Below are positions 15,209-22,018 of a DNA stretch of 64,000 bases, in pieces. Below the pieces are notes generated by a model. It searched no databases. It was given only the letters and a program-made list of their open reading frames with translations, and was not told where the DNA came from. The position numbers and the translations under genes were made by a program. This DNA comes from Mycobacterium conspicuum (lineage in GTDB: Bacteria; Actinomycetota; Actinomycetes; Mycobacteriales; Mycobacteriaceae): NCBI RefSeq assembly GCF_010730195.1, contig NZ_AP022613.1:2976001-3040000 (forward strand). Reading direction: 5' to 3'. How positions within the stretch are numbered: position 1 is the first letter of the stretch; every line of letters starts with the position of its first letter.

Positions 15209-17503
15209 ATGGCTATCGACACCGAAACTGAGGTTTCTACACCGTTCGAGCGAGACGTCGCGGCCACGCAGCGGTACTTCGACAGCTCGCGCTTTGACGG
15301 CATCATTCGCCTCTACACCGCGCGCCAAGTAGTTGAGCAGCGGGGCACGATCCCGACCGACTACGCCGTCGCGCGCGAGGCGGCCTCGGCGTTCTACCCG
15401 CGGCTGCGTGAACTGTTCGCCGCCAAGAAGAGCATCACCACCTTCGGGCCGTACTCGCCGGGTCAAGCCGTCGCCATGAAGCGCATGGGCATCGAGGGGA
15501 TCTACCTCGGCGGGTGGGCTACCTCGGCGAAGGGGTCCACCACCGAAGACCCCGGGCCCGACCTCGCCAGCTACCCGTTGAGCCAGGTGCCCGAGGACGC
15601 CGCCGTCCTGGTGCGTGCTCTGCTCACCGCCGATCGCAACCAGGAGTACCTGCGGCTGCAGATGAGCGAACAGCAGCGCGCCGCGGCCAAGCAGTATGAC
15701 TACAGACCGTTCATCATCGCCGACGCCGACACCGGTCACGGCGGAGATCCGCACGTGCGCAACCTGATCCGGCGTTTCGTCGAGGTCGGTGTGCCCGGGT
15801 ATCACATCGAGGACCAGCGTCCGGGTACCAAGAAGTGCGGCCATCAGGGCGGTAAGGTTTTGGTGCCGTCGGACGAACAGATCAAGCGCCTCAACGCGGC
15901 CCGGTTCCAGCTCGACATCATGCGGGTGCCGGGCATCATCGTCGCGCGCACCGATGCCGAGGCGGCGAACCTGATCGACAGCGACTCCGACGAGCGCGAC
16001 CAGCCGTTCCTGCTGGGCGCGACCAATCTGAAGATTCCTTCCTATAAGGGATGTTTCTTGGCGCTGGTGCGGCGGTTCTACGAGCTGGGCGTCAAGGAGC
16101 TCAACGGCCACCTGCTCTACGCGCTGGCCGACGGCGAGTACGGTATCGCCACCGCCTGGCTGGAGCGCCAGGGCATCCTCGGCGTGGTTTCCGACGCCGT
16201 CAACACCTGGCGGGACAGCGGCGAGGGCTCGATCGACGACTTGTTCGACCAGGTCGAGTCGCGCTTCGTGGCCGCCTGGGAGGACGACGCCGGGTTGATG
16301 ACGTACAGCGAAGCCGTCGCGGACGTGCTCGAGTTCGGCGTGAGCGAAGACGAGCCCGCGAGCATGAGCCCCGAGCAATGGCGACTGTTCGCGGCCCGCA
16401 CGCCGCACTTCGCGGCCCGGGAGAAGGCGCGGGAGCTGGGCGCCGACCCGCCGTGGAGCCCCGATCTGGCGCGCACACCCGAGGGCTACTACCAGGTCCG
16501 CGGCGGCATCCCGTATGCGATCGCTAAGTCGCTCGCCGCGGCGCCGTTCGCTGACATCCTCTGGATGGAGACCAAGACCGCGGACCTCGCCGACGCCAAA
16601 CAGTTCGCCGACGCCATCCATGCCGAGTTCCCGGACAAGATGCTGGCCTACAACCTCTCGCCGTCGTTCAACTGGGACACCACCGGCATGAGCGACGAGG
16701 AGATGAAGCAGTTCCCGGTGGAGCTGGGCAAGATGGGCTTCGTCTTCAACTTCATCACCTACGGCGGGCACCAGATCGACGGCGTCGCCGCCGAGGAGTT
16801 CGCCACCTCGCTGCAGCAGGACGGCATGCTGGCGCTGGCCCGGCTGCAGCGCAAGATGCGTTTGGTCGAATCTCCTTACCGCACACCGCAAACCCTGGTC
16901 GGCGGCCCGCGCAGCGACGCCGCGCTGGCCGCGTCCTCCGGGCGCACGGCAACCACCAAGGCGATGGGCAAGGGCTCCACCCAGCACCAGCACCTGGTGC
17001 AGACCGAGGTGCCGAAAAAGCTGCTGGAGGAGTGGCTGGCGCTGTGGAGCGAGACCTACCAGTTGGGCGAGAAACTCCGGGTGCAACTGCGGCCCCGGCG
17101 GGCCGGCTCGGACGTGCTTGAACTCGGGATCTACGCCGACGGGTCGAGCCCGAGCGAGCAACTGGCGAATGTCATCGTCGACCCCATCAAGGATCGGCAC
17201 GGCCGCAGCATCCTGCAGGTGCGCGACCAGAACACGTTCGCCGAAAAGCTGCGCCAGAAGCGGCTGATGACCCTGATCCACTTGTGGCTGGTGCACCGCT
17301 TCAAGGCGGACACGGTGATCTACGTGACGCCGACCGAGGACAACCTCTATCAGACCGAGAAGATGAAGTCCCACGGCATCTTCAGCGAGGTCTACCAGGA
17401 GGTGGGCGAGATCATCGTGGCCGAGGTGAACCATCCGCGGATCGAGGAGCTGCTCAAGCCCGATCGCGTGGCGTTGCGGAAATTGATCACCAAGGAGGCC
17501 TAA
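15209..17503 (+). CDS. aceA2: Isocitrate lyase 2, full length
   Basis: A 764-residue enzyme of the glyoxylate shunt and methylcitrate cycle, splitting isocitrate to glyoxylate and succinate (and 2-methylisocitrate to pyruvate and succinate in mycobacteria). The catalytic loop is KKCGH at about residues 208-212 (Cys210). ADADTGHGG (Mg and substrate binding), HIEDQ, and ILWMETKTADL with NLSPSFNW follow. The long insertion and C-terminal extension (about residues 600-764) define the ICL2 type, which responds to acetyl-CoA. In M. tuberculosis H37Rv this gene is split into aceAa/aceAb (Rv1915/Rv1916); here it is one uninterrupted frame. The ATG was chosen to match the ICL2 length of about 766. It supports growth on fatty acids and sterols, in line with the neighbouring lipid genes. 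Confidence 0.95.
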   Translation: MAIDTETEVSTPFERDVAATQRYFDSSRFDGIIRLYTARQVVEQRGTIPTDYAVAREAASAFYPRLRELFAAKKSITTFGPYSPGQAVAMKRMGIEGIYLGGWATSAKGSTTEDPGPDLASYPLSQVPEDAAVLVRALLTADRNQEYLRLQMSEQQRAAAKQYDYRPFIIADADTGHGGDPHVRNLIRRFVEVGVPGYHIEDQRPGTKKCGHQGGKVLVPSDEQIKRLNAARFQLDIMRVPGIIVARTDAEAANLIDSDSDERDQPFLLGATNLKIPSYKGCFLALVRRFYELGVKELNGHLLYALADGEYGIATAWLERQGILGVVSDAVNTWRDSGEGSIDDLFDQVESRFVAAWEDDAGLMTYSEAVADVLEFGVSEDEPASMSPEQWRLFAARTPHFAAREKARELGADPPWSPDLARTPEGYYQVRGGIPYAIAKSLAAAPFADILWMETKTADLADAKQFADAIHAEFPDKMLAYNLSPSFNWDTTGMSDEEMKQFPVELGKMGFVFNFITYGGHQIDGVAAEEFATSLQQDGMLALARLQRKMRLVESPYRTPQTLVGGPRSDAALAASSGRTATTKAMGKGSTQHQHLVQTEVPKKLLEEWLALWSETYQLGEKLRVQLRPRRAGSDVLELGIYADGSSPSEQLANVIVDPIKDRHGRSILQVRDQNTFAEKLRQKRLMTLIHLWLVHRFKADTVIYVTPTEDNLYQTEKMKSHGIFSEVYQEVGEIIVAEVNHPRIEELLKPDRVALRKLITKEA

Positions 17504-17609
17504 ACCACCCGCCGGCCGGAGCGCACTGAGCGGCCTATAGTTTCCTGGCCGCAATAGTTGCAGAGGTGTAGAATCTGGTCATCGACCCTGCACTTGACGG
17601 GAGAATGCG

Positions 17610-17810
17610 ATGACCGGAACCAAGAAAATCGCGATGTTCGGTGGTGCAGCTGCGCTGGCTTTTGTGGTCGGATTCGGCGGCACCGACTCGTTGGGCAACA
17701 GCCCGACGACGCAGCCCGCGCCGCCCGCCGCATCAGCGCCCGCCCACGCGCCGTCTAACGTGCACAACGCGACCCTCGTCGCCTGCATATCCGGCCTCAA
17801 CCCCTGCTAG
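17610..17810 (+). CDS. Small secreted protein of unknown function
   Basis: A 66-residue protein preceded by a GGGAGA site. It has a basic start (TGTKK), a hydrophobic core (AMFGGAAALAFVVGFGG) and a Pro/Ala/Ser-rich linker (TTQPAPPAASAPAHAPS). The C terminus has two Cys (LVACISGLNPC) that could form a disulphide. The architecture is that of a small exported mycobacterial protein. It lies downstream of aceA2 and before a Gly-rich lipoprotein gene. No function is recognised. Confidence 0.6.
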   Translation: MTGTKKIAMFGGAAALAFVVGFGGTDSLGNSPTTQPAPPAASAPAHAPSNVHNATLVACISGLNPC

Positions 17811-17885
17811 CCCCGATCACATTTGAGTCGTTTGTCTGCGCGCTGCGCCGGGTAGGCCCCATCAATGCGACGAGAGGGGAGTCTG

Positions 17886-18254
17886 ATGAGGTCTGGAGCC
17901 CGAACGGCCTTCGCGGTATTCGGCGGGGCCGCCATGCTGGTGGCGGCGGTCGGCTGCGGGGGCGGCAATCAAGGGCCGAGTAGCAGCACGACTTCGACAA
18001 CGACGCCGTCGGTCAGCGTGACGCAGTCCACCGCGCCGGGCACCGGCGGTCCCAACGGCGGCGGCGGCAACGTCCCCGGGGGTCCCACCGGCGGCGGCGG
18101 ACCCAACGGCGGCGGCGGCAACATCCCCGGAGGCCCTACCGGCGGCGGCGGGCCCAACGGCGGCGGCGGCAGCATCCCCGGGATTGGTGGTGGCGGCGGC
18201 GGGCCGGGCGGTGGCGGCGGTTGCGTCGGCAACATCTGCGGCGGCAACCGCTGA
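17886..18254 (+). CDS. Glycine-rich lipoprotein with tandem repeats
   Basis: A 122-residue protein whose ATG at 17886 follows a GGGGAG site. The signal peptide ends in a lipobox (AAVGC, Cys24), so the mature protein should be lipid-anchored to the cell envelope. A Ser/Thr-rich linker (SSSTTSTTTPSVSVTQST) may be O-mannosylated. Residues 55-99 contain two full 17-residue repeats of the form GPNGGGGN(V/I)PGGPTGGG and a third partial copy. The C terminus is GGGGGCVGNICGGN, with two Cys. Low-complexity composition makes homology calls unsafe. No function is assigned. Confidence 0.7.
   Translation: MRSGARTAFAVFGGAAMLVAAVGCGGGNQGPSSSTTSTTTPSVSVTQSTAPGTGGPNGGGGNVPGGPTGGGGPNGGGGNIPGGPTGGGGPNGGGGSIPGIGGGGGGPGGGGGCVGNICGGNR
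18048..18182 (+). repeat. 51-base tandem repeat in the lipoprotein gene
   Basis: Units at 18048-18098 and 18099-18149, and a partial unit at 18150-18182, encode the repeated Gly/Pro/Asn motif. The near-identity of the DNA units suggests slippage-prone copy-number variation. Confidence 0.75.
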
Positions 18255-18318
18255 TACGGCGAAAGCCTCCTGCGCCGAAGTCCTAGGGTCCGGCACCGAA
18301 TTCGGGTTATCGTTCACC

Positions 18319-18332
18319 GATCGAGCTCGATC
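18319..18332. promoter_or_regulatory. Perfect 14-base palindrome upstream of an LLM gene
   Basis: GATCGAGCTCGATC is its own reverse complement and lies 37 bases before the LLM oxidoreductase start. It could be an operator, but no cognate regulator is adjacent. Confidence 0.35.
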
Positions 18333-18369
18333 TGTGGCGACCCGCTAACTCGACCGCAAGGGGACTTCA

Positions 18370-19533
18370 ATGGCGAAGCTCAGGTTCGGATATTTCATCG
18401 CGCCGTTTCACCGCGCGGGGACCAACCCGACCCTCGCCATACGGCGCGATCTGGAATTCGTCGAGCACCTCGACGCGCTCGGCTTCGACGAGGCGTGGAT
18501 CGGCGAACACCACTCGGCCGGCAGCGAGCTGATCGCCTCGCCGGAGATCTTCATCGCCGCCGCCGCGGAGCGGACCAAGCAGATCAAGCTCTGCACCGGG
18601 GTGATCTCGCTCGCCTACCACAACCCGCTGTGGGTCGCGGACCGCTTGATGATGCTGGATCACCTCACCCGCGGCCGGGTGATCGGCGGCGTCGGCCCGG
18701 GCTCGCTGCCCAGCGACTCGTCGATGATCGGGCTGACCCCCACCGACACCCGTGAGCTGCTGGAAACCAACCTCGACATCGTGGTTCGGCTGCTGGCGGG
18801 TGAGACCGTCAACGCCAAGACACCCACGCACGAGCTGCACGACGCCAAGCTGCAACTCGCCCCCTACTCCGACGGCGGTGTTCCGCTGGCGGTGGCCGCG
18901 GTCGCGTCGCCCACGGGCGCGCGGTTGGCCGGCAAGCACGGCATCGGCCTGCTCTCCATCGGGGCGACGCTGACCATCGAGGGCTTCAACGCGCTGCAAT
19001 ATCACTGGGACATCGTCGAAGAACGCGCCGCGGCGTTCGGAACGAAGGTTGATCGCAAGAACTGGAGCCTGGTCGGGCCGTTTCACATCGCCGAAACCGA
19101 CAAGCAGGCCCGCGAGGACGTGAAGTTCGGCCTTGAGCCGTGGTTCCGGTACTTCCAGAAGGTGGCCGCGTTCCCGCAGATGACCATGCCCGGCGAGCAG
19201 CTCGACGAGATGATCGACGTCATCAACGAGAACGGGGCGGGCGTGATCGGCACGCCGGAGCGGGCACGGGCACAGGTGCAGCGGATGTGGGATCAGTCCG
19301 GCGGGTTTGGCTGCATGTTGCAGATGGGCCACGAGTGGGCGAATCCGGCGGCGACCAAACGGTCGGCCGAACTGTTCGCCGCCGAGGTGATGCCGCATTT
19401 CCAAGGTCAGGCGCAGCCGACGCTGGATGCCGCCGCACGCGCCAGCGACGCCCGCGAGGGCCTCGCGGAGTCGCAGAATCAGGCCGTCGCGCACATGACC
19501 CAGAAGTATCAGGACGAACTCAAGTCGAAGTAG
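18370..19533 (+). CDS. Luciferase-like (LLM) flavin-dependent monooxygenase
   Basis: A 387-residue bacterial-luciferase-family protein. RFGYFIAPFHRAGTNP begins the TIM barrel, and LGFDEAWIGEHHSAGSE is the conserved E-H-H segment. IKLCTGVISLAYHNPLWVADRLMMLDHLTRGRVIGGVGPGSL is the flavin-binding block. Whether it uses FMN from a separate reductase or F420 cannot be decided; the E-H-H and D-H-L-T-R-G-R patterns favour FMN-dependent alkanal or alkane monooxygenase relatives. The start has a good AAGGGGA site. It is transcribed alone, with a palindrome upstream and a large hairpin downstream. Confidence 0.85.
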   Translation: MAKLRFGYFIAPFHRAGTNPTLAIRRDLEFVEHLDALGFDEAWIGEHHSAGSELIASPEIFIAAAAERTKQIKLCTGVISLAYHNPLWVADRLMMLDHLTRGRVIGGVGPGSLPSDSSMIGLTPTDTRELLETNLDIVVRLLAGETVNAKTPTHELHDAKLQLAPYSDGGVPLAVAAVASPTGARLAGKHGIGLLSIGATLTIEGFNALQYHWDIVEERAAAFGTKVDRKNWSLVGPFHIAETDKQAREDVKFGLEPWFRYFQKVAAFPQMTMPGEQLDEMIDVINENGAGVIGTPERARAQVQRMWDQSGGFGCMLQMGHEWANPAATKRSAELFAAEVMPHFQGQAQPTLDAAARASDAREGLAESQNQAVAHMTQKYQDELKSK

Positions 19534-19545
19534 CGGCTGCTTCCG

Positions 19546-19601
19546 CGAGCCGAACCTGGCTGCGATTTTCGGCCGCAAAATTCGCAGTGAGGTTCGGCTC
19601 G
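19546..19601. repeat. 56-base intergenic hairpin, probable terminator or dispersed palindrome
   Basis: CGAGCCGAACCT (19546-19557) pairs exactly with AGGTTCGGCTCG (19590-19601). An inner stem CTGCGA/TCGCAG (19560-19565, 19582-19587) and TTTT/AAAA extend it with one bulge around a CGGCCG loop. It starts 13 bases after the LLM stop. The size and symmetry suggest a mobile or dispersed palindromic repeat co-opted as a terminator. Confidence 0.65.
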
Positions 19602-19679
19602 TGGAGGCTTAGCCCTTTTCATATCCGAGCGACAGCCGCCGCCCAGCCGACGGCTAGCCGCGCAACGTAAAACGGGCAC

Positions 19680-19985
19680 ATGACCACCCCTTTTTCCGCG
19701 CGCCAATTACGAATTGCCCAACTAGCTTTCGCCGGGGCCGCGGCGGTCGCGCTGCTCGCGTTGTCCTACGCGGGGCGCGCCGACACCCCGTCCGAGGTGC
19801 GGCTGGCCGCCTGGACGGCCCCGGGCGGCTTTGCCACCGACGACACCGACGACCAGCAGGCCCAGCTGCAGCAAATGCTGCAATCGATGCAGCAGACAGA
19901 GCAGCAGAACGAACAAGCCCAACAGCAGTTCAATCAGGACATGCAACAGCAACAAACGTACGAGAACCAGTTCAACAACCCCTGA
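19680..19985 (+). CDS. Small exported glutamine-rich protein
   Basis: A 101-residue protein. The N terminus (ARQLRIAQLAFAGAAAVALLALSYAGRA) is a signal peptide or membrane anchor. After an acidic patch (TDDTDDQQ), residues 58-101 are mostly Gln, Asn, Met and Glu (LQQMLQSMQQTEQQNEQAQQ and so on) in a pattern that should form a helix or coiled coil. No homologous function is recognised. It lies between an LLM gene and a convergent SRPBCC gene. Confidence 0.6.
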   Translation: MTTPFSARQLRIAQLAFAGAAAVALLALSYAGRADTPSEVRLAAWTAPGGFATDDTDDQQAQLQQMLQSMQQTEQQNEQAQQQFNQDMQQQQTYENQFNNP

Positions 19986-20014
19986 CGAACGGCGTTGCGC
20001 AACAAGGCTGATCG

Positions 20015-20476
20015 TCAGCTGTTGGACTGGCGCTCGGCCTCCTTGACCAGCCGGCCCGCAAAGAACCGGACCGCGCCTCCCAGCGCCGCGCGCATCACCC
20101 GACCGGTCCCGGGGACCCGCTCGATAAACGAACCGGCCCAATGGATGTCGGTGCCACCGGCCGCGTTCGGCGTGAAGACCACCTCGCCGACATAGTCCTT
20201 GGCGGGACTCGGGGGTCCGACCAGCTTGTACACGTGACGGCGGTCCTGCTCGTATTCGAGGGTCTCCTCCTGCACAAACATGGGCCACATGCCCACCTTG
20301 CGAATAGCACCGATACCGCCGGGGGCCGGATCGCCTTGGCGGGCCCAGCTCGACTGAACGACGATCGGCTTGGCCCACTGGGCCCAATTGGCACCATCGG
20401 TCTCCAGCCGGAATAGTGTCGCGGCGGGCGCGGTGCTGGTCTTGTTGATCTCGAACGTGAACTTCCGACCTGACAT
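20015..20476 (-). CDS. SRPBCC-family protein (Rv1919c orthologue)
   Basis: A 153-residue START/SRPBCC protein. FTFEINKTSTAPAATLFRLETDGANWAQWAKP, VVQSSWARQGD, IGAIRKVG and TDIHWAGSFIERVPGTGRVMRAAL trace the strands and the C-terminal helix. Length and order relative to fadD31 match M. tuberculosis Rv1919c (154 residues). It probably binds a lipid, with no catalytic residues visible. The ATG at 20476 was chosen over an upstream start because the fold begins at once. It lies 55 bases downstream of the fatty-acid transporter gene on the same strand and may be co-transcribed. Confidence 0.78.
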   Translation of the reverse strand: MSGRKFTFEINKTSTAPAATLFRLETDGANWAQWAKPIVVQSSWARQGDPAPGGIGAIRKVGMWPMFVQEETLEYEQDRRHVYKLVGPPSPAKDYVGEVVFTPNAAGGTDIHWAGSFIERVPGTGRVMRAALGGAVRFFAGRLVKEAERQSNS

Positions 20477-20531
20477 GCCTGGCTCCCTAATCGGCTGAAC
20501 GACGCTCAACAACCTACTATGGCCGTCGCCC

Positions 20532-21947
20532 TCAGAGCGTGTGCGGGGCGATGATCATAGCGGCGCTGAACACCGCAAAACCGATCAGGAACGCCACGAC
20601 CGTAAAGCCCATCACCTGGCGGACATTCAGCTTCGCGATCGCGAGCAGGGGCAACAGCCAAAAGGGCTGGATCATGTTCGCGACGCCCTCGCCGATCGCG
20701 ACGGCCATCGACATCAGCCCGAGGTAGGCCGGCGAATGCTGGTGCAGGGCAAGGGCGGAACCAACGGCGATGGGCCCCTGCACGCCCCAGTGCCCGCCGC
20801 CGGAAGGGACGAACAACGAGATGATGACCGAGCCCACAAAAGTCAGGAATGGCAGCGTGTATTGGTCGGCACCCGTCACCAGCGCCTCGGCGAGCACCGT
20901 CTGCAGCGGCTTGCCCGAACCCGTTGGCAGATAACCCAGCAGTCCCACGATACCGCCGTAGAGCGGATATTGCAGCAGCAGTGGACCCGACACCTTCGCC
21001 GCTCCGGAGAAGGCGCGGATGAAGCGAATCGGCGTGCGGTGCAGCAGTGCGCTCGTCACGGTGAACAGCATGATCATCGACGAGATATTGAGCGCAAAGC
21101 CGCTCAGCACGAAATACGTTATGCCCGCGGCAAAGACGAGAACGTTGAGGATCCAAAGGTTTTCCAGCCACTCGGCGAACGTGCGCTTGCCTTCTCGCGC
21201 GGGCGGTTCCGGCTCCTCCTCGAAGACCGCGGGATCGGGTTCGAGGCTTTCGGCCGGCGCCATCCGCCAGACCGCGATGGCCAGCAGGGCGAGTACCGCG
21301 ATCGCCGACACCCAGCTGTAGGGCTGGAAGATCGTGAGGCTTAGCGGCACATTCGCGCCAGTCATCTTGTGTATCACGTTGATTGGGCTAGTGGCGTCGG
21401 TGTTGGCCAGCGCGATCGACGACGACAAGCCCTGCGTCCACACGATGAAGCCCATGAACGCAGCGGCAATCAGGTAACCGAAATGCGTGCCGGTGAGCCG
21501 CTTTGCGACCTGGCGGGCCACCAGCGCGCCCGATACCAGACCCAATCCCCAGTTCAGCAGCGACAGGATCGCGCTGACCCCGAAACACAGCAGGGCGCCT
21601 TCAATCTGGTTCCGAGGCTTGCTCGCGATGGCAACGATGGCCCGCTTGAGGACCGGTGCCTCGGCCAGCGTGTAGCCGGTCACCAGGATGAGCACCATCT
21701 GGAAGGCGAACGTGAAGATGTTCTGCGCCCCCCAGACGCCGCCGTACCACGCCTTGAGCACACCCGACGGCGTCGCGCCGCGGACAAGCAACGCGATCAG
21801 GCCCACCACGAGGATCGTGAGGATGACCGCGAACAAATACGGGTCGGGCATCAAACGTTCGACGTACCGGACACACAGGGCGGTGAGCCAGCGCATCACG
21901 CCCCGTCGTTCGGCCTGCCGGACCTGTTCTTTCGGCTCGGACGTCAT
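20532..21947 (-). CDS. atoE: AtoE-type short-chain fatty acid transporter
   Basis: A 471-residue polytopic membrane protein with about 11-13 hydrophobic segments. It resembles the AtoE/short-chain fatty acid transporter family: PDPYLFAVILTILVVGL near the start, FTFAFQMVLILVTGYTLAEAP, LLNWGLGLVSGALVARQVAKR, and the highly conserved C-terminal SLFVPSGGGHWGVQGPIA and IGEGVANMIQPFWLLPLL. The cytosolic loop has an acidic run (VFEEEPEPPAREGK). The family is associated with uptake of short-chain fatty acids such as butyrate or acetoacetate. It is divergent from fadD31. The corresponding M. tuberculosis region has no AtoE, so it is a lineage-specific gain or loss. Confidence 0.85.
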   Translation of the reverse strand: MTSEPKEQVRQAERRGVMRWLTALCVRYVERLMPDPYLFAVILTILVVGLIALLVRGATPSGVLKAWYGGVWGAQNIFTFAFQMVLILVTGYTLAEAPVLKRAIVAIASKPRNQIEGALLCFGVSAILSLLNWGLGLVSGALVARQVAKRLTGTHFGYLIAAAFMGFIVWTQGLSSSIALANTDATSPINVIHKMTGANVPLSLTIFQPYSWVSAIAVLALLAIAVWRMAPAESLEPDPAVFEEEPEPPAREGKRTFAEWLENLWILNVLVFAAGITYFVLSGFALNISSMIMLFTVTSALLHRTPIRFIRAFSGAAKVSGPLLLQYPLYGGIVGLLGYLPTGSGKPLQTVLAEALVTGADQYTLPFLTFVGSVIISLFVPSGGGHWGVQGPIAVGSALALHQHSPAYLGLMSMAVAIGEGVANMIQPFWLLPLLAIAKLNVRQVMGFTVVAFLIGFAVFSAAMIIAPHTL

Positions 21948-22005
21948 TGACCTACCTTCATCAAGGCGTGCGGTACGGCACGGACTCTAGTGCACCGGGC
22001 TTGCC

Positions 22006-22011
22006 TAGACT
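22006..22011 (+). promoter_or_regulatory. -10 element of a possible leaderless promoter for fadD31
   Basis: TAGACT (TANNNT) ends seven bases before the ATG at 22019, with no ribosome site between. Confidence 0.45.
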
Positions 22012-22018
22012 GCCCGAT

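Noticed and set aside
17227..17240. A second KstR-like string (CCAGAACACGTTCG) inside aceA2
   Set aside because: It lies within coding sequence, lacks the outer bases, and is explained by codon choice.
15140..17554. An 804-codon open frame antisense to aceA2
   Set aside because: It is a high-GC shadow: the plus strand encodes a complete, motif-rich isocitrate lyase and the antisense translation has no recognisable domain.
17862..18317. Open frames antisense to the Gly-rich lipoprotein (poly-Pro)
   Set aside because: They arise from GGN/CCN complementarity of the repeats and have no initiation signals.
18367..19578. A 403-codon antisense frame over the LLM gene
   Set aside because: The plus-strand LLM protein has all family blocks; the antisense is GC-bias artefact.
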